A stretch of DNA of 64,000 nt from Bacillus kwashiorkori (GCF_001375515.1 NZ_CTDX01000011.1:59236-123235); one strand, 5' to 3'; shown: positions 1 to 9,500, counted from the stretch's first letter. Translations and numbers: made by a program. Notes: generated from the sequence alone by a model not told the origin.

Positions 1-343
<343 letters not shown>

Positions 344-360
344 CTAAATTTGCAATCTCA

Positions 361-386
361 GGGCTTTTCTTCTTATTGAAAAGCCC
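361..386 (+). terminator. Hairpin between cadA and cadD
   Basis: A perfect 9-bp inverted repeat (GGGCTTTTC / GAAAAGCCC, 8-nt loop) lies 18 nt after the cadA stop. No long T run follows, so it may be a weak terminator or an mRNA-processing or attenuation element that lowers cadD expression. Confidence 0.5.
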
Positions 387-413
387 AATCCTGAAATATT
401 GGAGATGAAAAAA

Positions 414-1031
414 ATGATTACAACGGCACTTACTGCGGCTGCAGTTTATGTAGCAACAGGGATTGATTATCTTATTATTTTAATCCTTTTGTTTTCACAA
501 ATAAAAAAAGGACAAGCGAAACATATATGGATTGGACAATACATAGGTACGGCAATTATTATAGCTGCCAGTCTTTTAGTAGCTCTAGGTATTACATGGT
601 TAATCCCTCAGCAATGGGTTTTAGGTCTTCTAGGGCTTATTCCACTTTATCTGGGGATTAAGATTTGGATCAAGGGAGAGGAGGATGAAGATGAAAGCAA
701 TATATTATCTTTATTTTCCTCAAATCGGTTTAATAAATTGTATATAACAGTCATATTTATTGTGCTGTCTTCCAGTGCAGATGACTTTTCTATTTATATA
801 CCTTATTTCACGGCATTAAACACGGTTGAAATACTTATTGCTAGTATTGTCTTCTTCATTATGGTTGGGGTTCTATGTTATGTCAGCTATCGCTTAGCTT
901 CTTTGGATTTTGTATCAGAAAAAATTGAGAAATATGAACGTTGGATTGTCCCTATTGTATTTATAGGGCTAGGGATTTATATCATGTTTGAGAATGGTAC
1001 ATTCAACGCTTTATTTTCATTCCTAATTTAA
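414..1031 (+). CDS. cadD: Cadmium resistance transporter CadD
   Basis: A membrane protein of about 205 residues with five to six hydrophobic segments, matching the length and layout of CadD-family cadmium resistance proteins. The N-terminus (VATGIDYLIILILLF) and the DDFSIYIPYF segment are family-like. The start is taken as ATG 414, 9 nt after a GGAG box; ATG 405 touches that box and is less likely. The gene sits directly after cadA, so the two probably act together in Cd(II) removal. Its last bases recur in a degraded copy near 22.35 kb. Family membership is by recognition of the sequence; the transport mechanism is known only for relatives. Confidence 0.85.
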   Translation: MITTALTAAAVYVATGIDYLIILILLFSQIKKGQAKHIWIGQYIGTAIIIAASLLVALGITWLIPQQWVLGLLGLIPLYLGIKIWIKGEEDEDESNILSLFSSNRFNKLYITVIFIVLSSSADDFSIYIPYFTALNTVEILIASIVFFIMVGVLCYVSYRLASLDFVSEKIEKYERWIVPIVFIGLGIYIMFENGTFNALFSFLI

Positions 1032-1082
1032 CAAATGGGGCAAATTTTAATCCTAGAAATCAAACATCTTAAAAATACCGAG

Positions 1083-1103
1083 AATGCTGCTGGCATTTTT
1101 AGT
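1083..1103 (+). terminator. Probable terminator of cadD
   Basis: AATGC and GCATT pair around a 5-nt loop and are followed by a T run, about 50 nt after the cadD stop. Confidence 0.5.
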
Positions 1104-1173
1104 TAGCATGATAATGTTGTTCTGAATGAATTATTTCTGGATAAACAAAAATGTATTTACTTTGCATAGCGAA

Positions 1174-1226
1174 CCGTCACCCTTATTTTGATTTAGCAGA
1201 TCAAAGGGTGGCGGCTTCTTTATTAT
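1174..1226 (+). terminator. Strong hairpin with T-rich tail
   Basis: CCGTCACCC pairs with GGGTGGCGG (one G-T pair), extended by TTTGA/TCAAA, and is followed by CTTCTTTATTATT. It separates the cad genes from the leftward copper-related genes. Confidence 0.55.
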
Positions 1227-1298
1227 TATCTAAATGGTCAATTAGTTGTCGTCCAACTAAGGGGACATTTACCACTTAAAAGGGATTGTAAGTTACTA

Positions 1299-1421
1299 TT
1301 AATTTTTATGATTATTTTTCAATGCTAATTTGGTGGCATAATATACAACGATACCGATAGCTAGAAGGTTAAGGATCCATCCTAGTAAACCGTAACCCAT
1401 CATGCTCATCATCCCCATCAT
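1299..1421 (-). CDS. 40-aa methionine-rich single-pass membrane protein
   Basis: A short gene starting at ATG 1421 behind an AGGTGA box with about 6-nt spacing. The product begins with six Met among eight residues (MMGMMSMM), then has one hydrophobic helix (about residues 11-35) and a short basic tail (KLALKNNHKN). It lies just downstream of the 79-aa secreted protein gene on the same strand, so they are probably cotranscribed. Small Met-rich membrane proteins of this kind are often found in copper resistance clusters, where Met can bind Cu(I). A copper role is inference from context; no named family is claimed. Confidence 0.6.
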   Translation of the reverse strand: MMGMMSMMGYGLLGWILNLLAIGIVVYYATKLALKNNHKN

Positions 1422-1440
1422 ATGGGATCACCTCTCTAAA

Positions 1441-1680
1441 CTAGATATTATTCATCATATCACGGAATCCGGTATTGTTTTGCATCATACCATTTTCACC
1501 GTGACAGTTGTTAAACATTTCTTCTTGCTGTTCTGGTGATAAATTAGGATGCATTTCTTCAATATAAGGTTTCATTTCTTCAAAGTTGAAAAATCCATTA
1601 CCATTTGATTCAGCTGCAACAAAAGTTGCACTTCCTAATAGAACGGCTCCAGTTAATATACCTATTACTAATTTTTTCAT
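1441..1680 (-). CDS. Small secreted protein of the copper cluster
   Basis: A 79-residue protein with a classical signal peptide (MKKLVIGILTGAVLLGSATFVAA, cleavage near residues 23-24). The mature part is short and acidic, with the segment PNLSPEQQEEMFNNCHGENGMM containing one Cys, one His and several Met. A ribosome binding site (AAGGAG) precedes the ATG. It diverges from the response regulator gene at 1813 and is followed by the 40-aa Met-rich membrane protein, so it is likely a target of that two-component system. Binding of copper outside the membrane is plausible but not shown. It resembles small secreted proteins of Bacillaceae metal islands; I do not assign a family. Confidence 0.75.
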   Translation of the reverse strand: MKKLVIGILTGAVLLGSATFVAAESNGNGFFNFEEMKPYIEEMHPNLSPEQQEEMFNNCHGENGMMQNNTGFRDMMNNI

Positions 1681-1812
1681 TTATAACATCTCCTTTTCTT
1701 AACTAAATCATACCTCTTATAAATGTAGAATTTGTGGTGAACTTATGTGGAAGTTGTGAAGATTATCATTTTCATTTTAATTGATGATACTATATGAAAG
1801 AGGTGGTTTAAC
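1681..1812. promoter_or_regulatory. Divergent promoter region
   Basis: A 132-bp region between the leftward secreted-protein gene and the rightward two-component genes. It contains the loosely repeated words TTGTGGTGAACT and TTGTGAAGAT, which could be a response-regulator site, but no clear consensus is visible. Confidence 0.4.
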
Positions 1813-2529
1813 ATGACTAAAATTCTTATTGTTGACGATGAAGATATGATTCTTGAAGTGTTAGAAGCATACTTTGAAAAAGAGGGATGGGAAACCATTC
1901 CTGCCTCTAATGGAATAGAAGCATTAAAAAAAATAAAAGAAAATAATCCAGATATTATTATTTTAGATCTTATGTTGCCAGATATTTCAGGTGAAGAGGT
2001 ATGTAGATTAACGAGAAAAGAAAGTGATGTTCCTATCATTATGTTAACAGCAAAATCGACAGAAGACGATTTAATTAATGGAATCGTTATTGGGGCAGAT
2101 GACTATGTTACAAAACCTTTTAGTCCAAGAGAAGTCGTAATAAGGGCAAAGGCTATTTTACGTAGGTTAAGAAGAGTAAATAGTGGAAACCATTTATCGT
2201 TCAATGAAGGAAAGCTAACAGTAGATCTTTTAAAAAAGGAGATGACATTGAATAACCAAATCATACCACTAACTCCTATCGAATATAAGCTATTAATAGC
2301 TATGGCAAGCTACCCCGGACGAGTTTACAGTCGTTTGGATTTACTGGAAAAAATTCAGGATGATGGATCTTATTTTGAAGGATATGAACGAAGTGTTGAT
2401 ACACATATAAAAAACCTTCGGAAAAAGATTGAAACAGATTCTCGCCACCCAGAATTTATTTTAACTGTTTTTGGGATGGGATATAAGTTTGGAGGAGCGT
2501 CTGATGCGTCGATTGACACTTCGTTCTAA
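1813..2529 (+). CDS. OmpR-family response regulator (metal two-component system 1)
   Basis: A 238-residue protein. Residues 1-120 form a receiver domain with the acidic pair D8-D9, phosphorylation site D52 (ILDLMLPD) and K in VTKPF. The C-terminal half is a winged-helix DNA-binding domain (LTPIEYKLL, RSVDTHIKNLRKKIE, VFGMGYKF). An RBS (AGAGGTGG) precedes the ATG. The gene overlaps the histidine kinase by 26 nt and is followed by a multicopper oxidase, so copper-responsive control of that oxidase and of the divergent small secreted protein is likely. The actual signal cannot be read from the sequence. Confidence 0.93.
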   Translation: MTKILIVDDEDMILEVLEAYFEKEGWETIPASNGIEALKKIKENNPDIIILDLMLPDISGEEVCRLTRKESDVPIIMLTAKSTEDDLINGIVIGADDYVTKPFSPREVVIRAKAILRRLRRVNSGNHLSFNEGKLTVDLLKKEMTLNNQIIPLTPIEYKLLIAMASYPGRVYSRLDLLEKIQDDGSYFEGYERSVDTHIKNLRKKIETDSRHPEFILTVFGMGYKFGGASDASIDTSF

Positions 2530-3889
2530 AATCCTTTTTTACCTATTAGTTGTGTCACTTTTTGGTATTTTTCTTACTAGTTTCTCTATACTATGGGGAT
2601 TTGAAGATCAATTTAACGAATATTTACAAATTAATAGAGAGGAAAGAAGTAAGCTTATAGAAGATGAAGCAATTAATTCTTATAAAGAAACAGGGAAACT
2701 TATTGATAACCAATTAATAAATTTAATGCATCAACAAGCTATGACAGACAATTTATTTTATAGAATTACTGATGAAGAAGGACAGGTAATAGCAGATACA
2801 ACGATGATGCTCGGAATGATGAATAGGATGGGAATGCATTCTGATTCGGACATCGATATGAAAACGGAATACCGAAAAAATACTTATGATTTAACATTTG
2901 ATGAAAGATATGTAGGCAATATGGAAGTTTATTATCCAGAGGAAATGATAGGGGAAGACATTGCTTTTTTAAATACAATTAAATCGAATATTTATCTTGC
3001 TATTATTGTTACAGTTGTTTTAGCGTTCGTGTTTAGCCTATTGTTTTCTAAACGCCTAACAACTGGGTATCGAAAGTTATCAAAAGCTATTCAAGAATTA
3101 CAAGACCATAAATGGCGAACGCGTGTACCAGTTAAGGAATTGTCAGATGAAATGAAGCCACTTGGTGAATCGTTTAATCGACTTGCTGAATCGTTATCAA
3201 AGGAAGAGATACTTCGTAAACAGTTTACTGCTGATTTTGCTCATGAAATACGAACCCCACTTGCGACATTAAGAAGTCAAATGGAAGCTTTTCAAGATGG
3301 GATATTTGAACCAACGCCAAAAAGGTTGCAGCAAAGTCATGATGAATTGATGCGTTTAGTACGTCTAGTGGGCGAACTGGAAGAGTTACTTGCCGCTGAA
3401 AATCCACAAATAAAACTAAACAAAAGCAATATAGATGTAGGATATTTATTACGTTTATTAGATGGGCAATTTACCCCAGCCTTTCAGGAAAAAGGCGTTT
3501 CATTAAATATTCAAAAGCCAACTAAAGAATATTGGTTACATGCGGATCAGGATCGTGTTTTACAAGTGTTAACGAATATAATTAATAATGCCCTTCAGTA
3601 TACCCCTGAAGGGAATAGCGTATATGTTAAGATAGTGGATTCTAATGGTTATGTTGGATTTTGTGTTCAAGATGAAGGGATTGGGATTAAAGAGGATGAT
3701 CTACCCTATCTATTTGAACGATTTTACCGAGGGGACAAATCAAGAGACAGAAAAACAGGTGGAATAGGTATTGGATTGTCTATTGTCAAGGCATTAATGG
3801 ATGCACACCGTGGAAAAATTCAAATCGGCAGTAAATGGAAGGAAGGAACGGAAATTACAGTTTTCTTCCCAAAGCATGAAACTTTATGA
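2504..3889 (+). CDS. Membrane sensor histidine kinase (metal two-component system 1)
   Basis: A 461-residue kinase. A transmembrane helix at the N-terminus, an extracytoplasmic sensor region of about 135 residues carrying a Met-rich patch (MMLGMMNRMGMHSDSD), a second helix, then HAMP, a HisKA H-box (FAHEIRTPL) and a HATPase domain (N box NIINNALQYTP, DEGIGI, GIGIGLSIV). The start is ATG 2504, six nt after GGAGGAG; an upstream TTG lies inside the response regulator and is unlikely. The Met/His/Asp patch in the sensor loop is the kind of surface that binds Cu(I) or Ag(I), fitting the downstream oxidase gene. That ligand is inference. Confidence 0.92.
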   Translation: MRRLTLRSKILFYLLVVSLFGIFLTSFSILWGFEDQFNEYLQINREERSKLIEDEAINSYKETGKLIDNQLINLMHQQAMTDNLFYRITDEEGQVIADTTMMLGMMNRMGMHSDSDIDMKTEYRKNTYDLTFDERYVGNMEVYYPEEMIGEDIAFLNTIKSNIYLAIIVTVVLAFVFSLLFSKRLTTGYRKLSKAIQELQDHKWRTRVPVKELSDEMKPLGESFNRLAESLSKEEILRKQFTADFAHEIRTPLATLRSQMEAFQDGIFEPTPKRLQQSHDELMRLVRLVGELEELLAAENPQIKLNKSNIDVGYLLRLLDGQFTPAFQEKGVSLNIQKPTKEYWLHADQDRVLQVLTNIINNALQYTPEGNSVYVKIVDSNGYVGFCVQDEGIGIKEDDLPYLFERFYRGDKSRDRKTGGIGIGLSIVKALMDAHRGKIQIGSKWKEGTEITVFFPKHETL

Positions 3890-3944
3890 ATAGATAAGAA
3901 TCTGAATGGCTGGGTAACATCTTCACTCACGAGGAGGAAAAAGT

Positions 3945-5417
3945 ATGAAGAAATATTTAGGTATTAGTTTGGCTGGATTAGTAATTATTTTCGGAGGGTA
4001 TTACCTCTTTTTTATACAAGGTTCGGGTGTATCGGGATTTCCAATACATCCAATTAATGAATCAGATAATGGGTATTCCTTTAATAAAACGGATATAGCT
4101 GGAAATTCATCTCTACCCATCCCACCATTGTTAGAGGATAAAAATCCAGATCCAGATAAAGCTGAATTCCATATAACTGCCCAAAATGCAACAAAGGAAT
4201 TTATTTCAGGAGTGGAAACAGAAACGATGGGGTATAATGGAAATTATTTAGGCCCTGTCATTAGAGTTCGAAATGGGGAAGACGTGTCCGTACAGGTAGA
4301 AAATAATTTAGAAGATGAAATTACGACAATTCATTGGCACGGCCTAGAAGTGGATGGAGACGCAGATGGAGGCCCACATTCAGGAATTCAACCGGGAGAG
4401 TCTTGGACACCGGAATTTACGATAGATCAGCCTGCAGCTACGCTGTGGTATCACCCTCACCCAGAAAAAAATACCGGGAGGCAAGTATATAAGGGATTAG
4501 CGGGATTATTTTTCATTGAAGATGAAGTTTCTGACTCTCTGGATATTCCAAAAGAATATGGGGTGAATGATGTTCCACTTATCATTCAGGACAAACAATT
4601 TAATGAAAATGGAAGTTTTCAATATGAACTAGGAATGCATGATGTGATGAACGGATTACAAGGAGGCACAATGCTAGTCAACGGGGCTGTAGATCCGTAT
4701 TTGGAAGTTCCAAAAGGCATGATGAGGCTACGGTTATTAAATGGATCGAATGCAAGTGTGTATGAACTCCATTATAGTAATAACCAAACCTTTTATCAAA
4801 TTGCAAGTGATGGTGGTTTTCTTGAAAATCCAATAGAAATGGACGAGCTTATTCTGGGTCCAGCCGAGAGGGCAGAAATCCTAGTTGATTTTTCAAATTT
4901 TAAGGATGGAGATACAATTCAATTATCGAATAAAGGGTCAGAGTTTATGAAGTTTGTTGTAAACGGTGAAAGTGAATCCAACTATACCATTCCAGAACAA
5001 TTAACTACCATTGAAAAGATTGATCCTTATGAAGCAGTAAGAACTAGAGAATTTGTTTTTCAAGGAATGGGGCCTATGGTCAACATTAATGGAAAACAAA
5101 TGGATATGAATCGAATCGACGAATTTGTGGATATACATGAAACAGAAATATGGGAAGTTTCCAATGAGAGTGGAATGGGAATGATGGGAGGGACTGTTCA
5201 TCCCTTCCATGCGCATGGTGTCCAATTTCAAATAATTGATCGTGATGGAAATCCACCGCCACTTAATGAAACTGGATGGAAGGATACGTTTATTGTGTAT
5301 CCGGGAGAAAAAGTTAGGGCTATTGCTACATTTAATCATTCTGGTGTATTTATGTATCATTGTCATATACTTGAACATGAAGATGCAGGAATGATGGGAC
5401 AATTTAAAGTGGAATAA
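3945..5417 (+). CDS. Membrane-anchored multicopper oxidase
   Basis: A 490-residue enzyme. Residues 5-24 form a signal anchor, so the protein acts outside the membrane. All four copper-ligand motifs are present: HWHG at 130-133, HPH at 170-172, HPFHAHG in the C-terminal third, and HCHILEHEDAGMM near the end (T1 site followed by Met). Such enzymes oxidise Cu(I) to less toxic Cu(II) using O2. An RBS (GAGGAGG) precedes the ATG. It is probably cotranscribed with the two-component genes 55 nt upstream. The family also includes CotA laccases and CueO; the anchor and the metal context favour a copper-detoxifying oxidase. Confidence 0.92.
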   Translation: MKKYLGISLAGLVIIFGGYYLFFIQGSGVSGFPIHPINESDNGYSFNKTDIAGNSSLPIPPLLEDKNPDPDKAEFHITAQNATKEFISGVETETMGYNGNYLGPVIRVRNGEDVSVQVENNLEDEITTIHWHGLEVDGDADGGPHSGIQPGESWTPEFTIDQPAATLWYHPHPEKNTGRQVYKGLAGLFFIEDEVSDSLDIPKEYGVNDVPLIIQDKQFNENGSFQYELGMHDVMNGLQGGTMLVNGAVDPYLEVPKGMMRLRLLNGSNASVYELHYSNNQTFYQIASDGGFLENPIEMDELILGPAERAEILVDFSNFKDGDTIQLSNKGSEFMKFVVNGESESNYTIPEQLTTIEKIDPYEAVRTREFVFQGMGPMVNINGKQMDMNRIDEFVDIHETEIWEVSNESGMGMMGGTVHPFHAHGVQFQIIDRDGNPPPLNETGWKDTFIVYPGEKVRAIATFNHSGVFMYHCHILEHEDAGMMGQFKVE

Positions 5418-5484
5418 AAAGTGGAAGCTTAAATATTATATAAATAATCTATATGAGCATTTCGGAAATATACTCATTATAATC

Positions 5485-5518
5485 AAAAAATACGGTGACA
5501 TAATTCACCGTATTTTTT
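5485..5518 (+). terminator. Rho-independent terminator after the multicopper oxidase
   Basis: TACGGTGA and TCACCGTA form a perfect stem, extended by A6/T6, with a 6-nt loop and a T run. Confidence 0.9.
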
Positions 5519-5524
5519 GGTTAA

Positions 5525-5611
5525 GCGGAAATTCAAATAGATAATAGCTTAGATGAAGGAACGGAGGTTTCGATTATTTTTACGATAACTCTCTTGTACT
5601 GTTATCAGTAA
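5525..5611 (+). pseudogene. Relic of the 3' end of a histidine kinase gene
   Basis: This stretch reads as about 28 codons ending in a stop and matching the last strand of a HATPase domain (IQIDNSLDEGTEVSIIF). No start or upstream kinase sequence remains. It is a leftover of a former two-component system gene, lying between the oxidase terminator and the next gene. Confidence 0.65.
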
Positions 5612-5623
5612 ATATAAAAATAA

Positions 5624-5637
5624 ACCCTATATGGGTA
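5624..5637. promoter_or_regulatory. CsoR-like copper operator (candidate)
   Basis: ACCC-TATAT-GGGT forms a short dyad just upstream of the Met-rich membrane protein gene at 5702. Its arrangement resembles the boxes before csoR (about 17746) and copB (about 14630). Binding by the CsoR encoded at 17.8 kb is inference. Confidence 0.5.
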
Positions 5638-5701
5638 TATCATAATGCGGGTTAACAGTGAATACAATAAAAGTGGACAAACTAAGATTGGGGTTGAAAT
5701 A

Positions 5702-6262
5702 ATGTCAATTTCATTATTTTTTATACTTTTGTTGTGTGCCACCCAAGTTATAACAACCATTATCTATGTAGTGCATTACCGAAATTGGGTAACAAAAATG
5801 AATGGAATGATGATATCCATGTCATTAGGGATGTCGGCAGGAATTCTAATGGGAACTATTTTAGGGGTCATCTTTCATGGTGATTTATTTAAATCAACCA
5901 TTTACGCTATAATAATTGGATTGGTTGTTGGTTTTTTAGCAGGATTACCTATAGGTCTTCCTGCTGTCATTGATGGCATACTCTCCGGACTAATGGGGGG
6001 GATGATGGGAGCCATGCTAGGAGATATGGTAGCAATGACTAGGCCGAATGCGATCATTAATATTATAGCTGTGTTGATAACAATGGTTTTGTTACTTGTT
6101 TTATATGCAGCTGAAGAATCAATTCGTAAACAAGCCAACCAACAAATTCTTTCCTTTTTTAAATATCCATTCTTAATGATTTTTACCATTGTAATATTAT
6201 TTTTGGTATTGAATTACATTGATCCACTTGATTTTCACTTTCTAGATAAGAGTGGGCATTAA
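5702..6262 (+). CDS. Met-rich multi-pass membrane protein, function unknown
   Basis: A 186-residue protein with about five hydrophobic segments and a striking Gly/Met-rich central stretch (IDGILSGLMGGMMGAMLGDMVAM). The start is ATG 5702; the in-frame ATG 5645 has no ribosome binding site and overlaps the operator. A CsoR-like dyad upstream and the Met clusters point to a copper-linked role, such as membrane copper handling. I do not recognise a characterised family. The gene stands alone between a terminator and the coat-like gene at 6324. Confidence 0.75.
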   Translation: MSISLFFILLLCATQVITTIIYVVHYRNWVTKMNGMMISMSLGMSAGILMGTILGVIFHGDLFKSTIYAIIIGLVVGFLAGLPIGLPAVIDGILSGLMGGMMGAMLGDMVAMTRPNAIINIIAVLITMVLLLVLYAAEESIRKQANQQILSFFKYPFLMIFTIVILFLVLNYIDPLDFHFLDKSGH

Positions 6263-6323
6263 TAACAGATTTTCATTAAACAGCATATATTAAAGGGAAT
6301 TTATTTAATGAAAGGTGAGTTAT

Positions 6324-6848
6324 ATGTCAACTTTACCATCTGTAGACCTTGGCTTAATGGCCGAACATTTGTCTACACACGAAGGAATGATAAATAAGTT
6401 AAAAGTCTATCATATTAATACTACAAATCCAGATTTGAAAAGTATTATTGCCCTCCAGATAAATGTAATGATGTCGCATGTTAGGGTAATGTTATCTTTA
6501 ATTAATCCTGATAATAATGAGTATGTTGAAGTTCCGGATTTAAATATGTATGATGTAAGCAATCAAAGAGCAGATGGTACGGGAGTTAATAAATACAACG
6601 ATAAATGGATTGCATTAGAAGCACATGCTGGTGCCAAATTGATGTCAAATGAAAATTATACTTCTGCTTTATTAATGAAAGATAGAAATGTTAGAAATGC
6701 GCATGTGGAAATGGCTTTGCAACAGTTAGAAATTCAAAAAAGATATTCTGATTTTATCAATCGTATGGGTTGGTCATTTGTTCCCCATGCAGATGCTCAG
6801 GAACAGGTAAAAACCTATCAACATTTTCAACACTTGTTAAATAATTAA
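6324..6848 (+). CDS. CotF-like spore coat / ferritin-like small protein
   Basis: A 174-residue, mostly helical soluble protein. The arrangement DLGLMAEHLSTHEGMINKLKVYH, IIALQINVMMSHVRVML and LMKDRNVRNAHVEMALQQ resembles Coat F-domain proteins, which are two-helix or ferritin-like and occur in spore formers. The start is ATG 6324, behind GGTGAG; an upstream GTG lies in that box. It follows the Met-rich membrane gene by 61 nt and precedes merR. A role in spore coat or in metal sequestration is possible; the family match is moderate. Confidence 0.6.
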   Translation: MSTLPSVDLGLMAEHLSTHEGMINKLKVYHINTTNPDLKSIIALQINVMMSHVRVMLSLINPDNNEYVEVPDLNMYDVSNQRADGTGVNKYNDKWIALEAHAGAKLMSNENYTSALLMKDRNVRNAHVEMALQQLEIQKRYSDFINRMGWSFVPHADAQEQVKTYQHFQHLLNN

Positions 6849-7020
6849 ATTTAGAAAAAGGCATGATCATAACTTTAAACTAAACGGTGACTTTTACCGA
6901 TTTTTCTATTAATTGTTTTCTGAGCATTTTATAAATATGGTATGATATAAGTAGAGTTTGTAAATATATTACTTACTTAAACGGGCAGAATACTTGAAGA
7001 AGAGAAACCTAATATTATAC

Positions 7021-7052
7021 TTGACCGTGTACTAAGGTACACGGTTTATTAT
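7021..7052 (+). promoter_or_regulatory. merR-type promoter and operator 1
   Basis: A TTGACC -35 box and TTATTA -10 box are separated by 19 nt, the overlong spacer typical of MerR-activated promoters. The spacer carries the dyad ACCGTGTAC / GTACACGGT. It lies 20 nt before merR and matches the second mer promoter at 26335 in layout. Confidence 0.88.
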
Positions 7053-7071
7053 ATTTATAGAGGTGAATAAT

Positions 7072-7470
7072 TTGAGTTACCAAATTAGTGTATTTGCAGA
7101 GAAATGTGGTGTAAATAAAGAAACAATAAGATATTACGAAAAAAAATCATTACTAAGAGAACCTTCCCGAACCAATGCAGGTTATAGGATCTATTCGGAT
7201 GATGATATTAAGCGGGTAAAATTTATCAAAAGACTGCAAGACTTGGGATTTTCATTGAGTGAAATTTATAAATTACTTGGTGTTGTCGATAATGATGAAA
7301 TTCGTTGCAAAAATATATTTGAATTTGTATCAAAAAAGGAAATAGAAATTCAAGAACAAATTGCAGACTTAAAGCGTATTGGGTCAATGTTAAAGGACTT
7401 AAAGAGTCGATGTCCAGATCAAAAAGCATTATATCAATGTCCTATTATTGAATCATTAATTTTTGATTGA
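7072..7470 (+). CDS. merR: MerR, Hg(II)-responsive transcription regulator (copy 1)
   Basis: A 132-residue MerR-family protein. It has an N-terminal winged helix (NKETIRYYEKKSLL, NAGYRIYSDDD) and a C-terminal coiled coil. Cys79, Cys114 and Cys123 occupy the three Hg(II)-ligand positions known from Bacillus MerR. The start is taken as TTG 7072, behind AGAGGTGAA; GTG 7063 lies inside that box. It is followed by merA 41 nt downstream, so it controls its own operon through the dyad promoter at 7021. A closely related second copy is at 26385. Confidence 0.92.
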   Translation: MSYQISVFAEKCGVNKETIRYYEKKSLLREPSRTNAGYRIYSDDDIKRVKFIKRLQDLGFSLSEIYKLLGVVDNDEIRCKNIFEFVSKKEIEIQEQIADLKRIGSMLKDLKSRCPDQKALYQCPIIESLIFD

Positions 7471-7511
7471 AAATACTGTTGAATCTAAAGATGGTAGTGG
7501 AGGGATAAATA

Positions 7512-9158
7512 ATGAAAAAATATCAGGTTAAAATCAATGGAATGACTTGTACAGGATGTGAACAACAAATTGATACTGCATTAAATGGAATAGGTGCTAA
7601 AAATATCGAAACCATTTTTCAGCGTGGCGAATCGGTTTTTGAATTACCAGATGATATTAATGCTGAAAGTGTAAGACAGGCAATTAAGCAAGCTAATTAT
7701 CAACCAGAAGAAATAGAAGAAATTTCATTGCTGGACTTGAAAAGCTTTGAGTTACACAACAAAGATGATTATGATTTACTAATTATCGGTTCAGGTGGGG
7801 CTGCCTTTTCTGCCGCCATTAAATCAATAGAATATGGTGCAAAAGTGGGAATAATTGAACGCGAAATAGTTGGAGGAACTTGTGTAAATATTGGCTGCGT
7901 TCCATCAAAAACACTTCTAAGAGCAGGGGAAATCAATCATTTCGCAAAAGAAAATCCGTTCACAGGTTTACAAACATCTGCAGGGGAAGTCGATTTATCC
8001 TCTTTGGTGAACCAAAAGGATGAATTAGTTAGCAAACTTCGTAATCAAAAATATATAGATTTAATTGATGAATATGGCATTAATTTAATAAAAGGTGAAG
8101 CTAAGTTTTTTGATGAAAATACAGTTGAGGTAAATGGGAGGAAACTTTCTGCAAAACGATTTTTAATTGCAACAGGTGCTTCGCCATCTATACCAACGAT
8201 TTCAGGACTTGAAGAAGTGAATTATCTAACAAGTACAACACTACTCGAATTAAAAAAGATGCCTAAACGATTAACGGTTATTGGTTCAGGCTATATCGGA
8301 TTGGAACTTGGGCAACTGTTTCATAATTTAGGTTCAGAAGTAACGCTTATACAGAGAAGTGAGCGTCTTTTAAAAGAATATGATCCAGAGATTTCAGAAG
8401 CCGTAGAAAAAGTATTGACAGAACAAGGTATAAACCTTGTAACAGGAGCAACTTATGAACGTATAGAACAAGTTGGTGAGGTGAAAAAGGTTTATGTAAC
8501 GGTGAATGGCAAAGATAATGTCGTAGAATCCGATCAATTACTTATTGCAACTGGAAGAAAACCAAATACGGACACTTTAAATCTAAGTGCAGCAGGGGTT
8601 AAAGTCGGAAAAAGAAACGAAATCCTGATAAATGATTATGCTAGAACTAGTAACGAAAAGATTTATGCAGCAGGAGATGTAACATTAGGGCCGCAATTTG
8701 TGTATGTAGCAGCCTATGAAGGTGGAGTTGTTGCTGATAATGCGATTGGTGGGTTAAATAAAAGATTAGATTTATCAGTTGTTCCTACTGTCACGTTTAT
8801 AAAACCTTCCATTGCAACAGTTGGTTTAACAGAAGAACAAGCAAAAGAACAGGGCTATGATGTAAAAACATCTCTATTATCTTTAGATGCCGTTCCAAGA
8901 GCATTAGTAAACCATGAAACGACAGGTGTATTTAAGATTGTTGCTGATGCTAAAACATTAAAAGTTCTCGGAGTTCATATTGTATCTGAAAATGCAGGTG
9001 ATGTGATTTATGCAGCTTCTCTAGTAGTTAAGTTTGGTTTAACTGTGGAGGATTTAAAAGATAGTCTTGCACCATATTTAACAATGGCAGAAGGATTAAG
9101 ACTAACTGCTCTTACATTTGATAAAGATGTGGCGAAATTATCTTGTTGTGCAGGATAA
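7512..9158 (+). CDS. merA: Mercuric reductase MerA (copy 1)
   Basis: A 548-residue FAD-disulfide oxidoreductase that reduces Hg(II) to volatile Hg(0) with NADPH in the cytoplasm. It has one N-terminal HMA domain (GMTCTGC, Cys13 and Cys16), an FAD-binding motif ([13 protein letters not shown]), the redox active site GGTCVNIGC (Cys124 and Cys129), an NAD(P)-binding motif ([12 protein letters not shown]) and the C-terminal Cys545-Cys546 pair that delivers mercury. It forms an operon with merR. No merT, merP or merB is adjacent. It is closely similar along its length to the copy at 26802. Confidence 0.97.
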   Translation: MKKYQVKINGMTCTGCEQQIDTALNGIGAKNIETIFQRGESVFELPDDINAESVRQAIKQANYQPEEIEEISLLDLKSFELHNKDDYDLLIIGSGGAAFSAAIKSIEYGAKVGIIEREIVGGTCVNIGCVPSKTLLRAGEINHFAKENPFTGLQTSAGEVDLSSLVNQKDELVSKLRNQKYIDLIDEYGINLIKGEAKFFDENTVEVNGRKLSAKRFLIATGASPSIPTISGLEEVNYLTSTTLLELKKMPKRLTVIGSGYIGLELGQLFHNLGSEVTLIQRSERLLKEYDPEISEAVEKVLTEQGINLVTGATYERIEQVGEVKKVYVTVNGKDNVVESDQLLIATGRKPNTDTLNLSAAGVKVGKRNEILINDYARTSNEKIYAAGDVTLGPQFVYVAAYEGGVVADNAIGGLNKRLDLSVVPTVTFIKPSIATVGLTEEQAKEQGYDVKTSLLSLDAVPRALVNHETTGVFKIVADAKTLKVLGVHIVSENAGDVIYAASLVVKFGLTVEDLKDSLAPYLTMAEGLRLTALTFDKDVAKLSCCAG

Positions 9159-9406
9159 ATGCGATAAATATACTTAAACTATGGTGCTTTAGTTGAAGAA
9201 GACAATTGAAAACGGAAGTTAAAATACGGAAGGGTGATTAATCTATTTAGTAGAATAATCGTCCTTTTCTTGTACGAAAACAGCATGTTATTAGCAAGTA
9301 AAATAACAAAGGATGTAGCGTGAATTTGATTATTAGACGGTTGCTAATTTACATACCAATTTCGATGTTAAATTCGTATTGATAACCTCCCTATCCTTGT
9401 TATAAC
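9159..9406. other. Non-coding stretch after merA copy 1
   Basis: No gene is visible. A hairpin-forming run (GGAAGGGTGATTA / TAATCGTCCTTTTC, about 9228-9274) could terminate merA transcription. Confidence 0.4.
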
Positions 9407-9450
9407 AATAGAGAAGCCAAATAATTGCTATTAGCTTCTCTATTTTTATT
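9407..9450. terminator. Bidirectional terminator between merA and the Csp-like gene
   Basis: A perfect 11-bp stem (AATAGAGAAGC / GCTTCTCTATT) with a 16-nt loop is followed by a T-rich tail on the plus strand. It separates the rightward merA from the leftward gene at 9501. Confidence 0.85.
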
Positions 9451-9500
9451 TTTCTTTTCCTAAACTGACCTTGCTAGACCTAATTTTGCCGTTTTTATTT

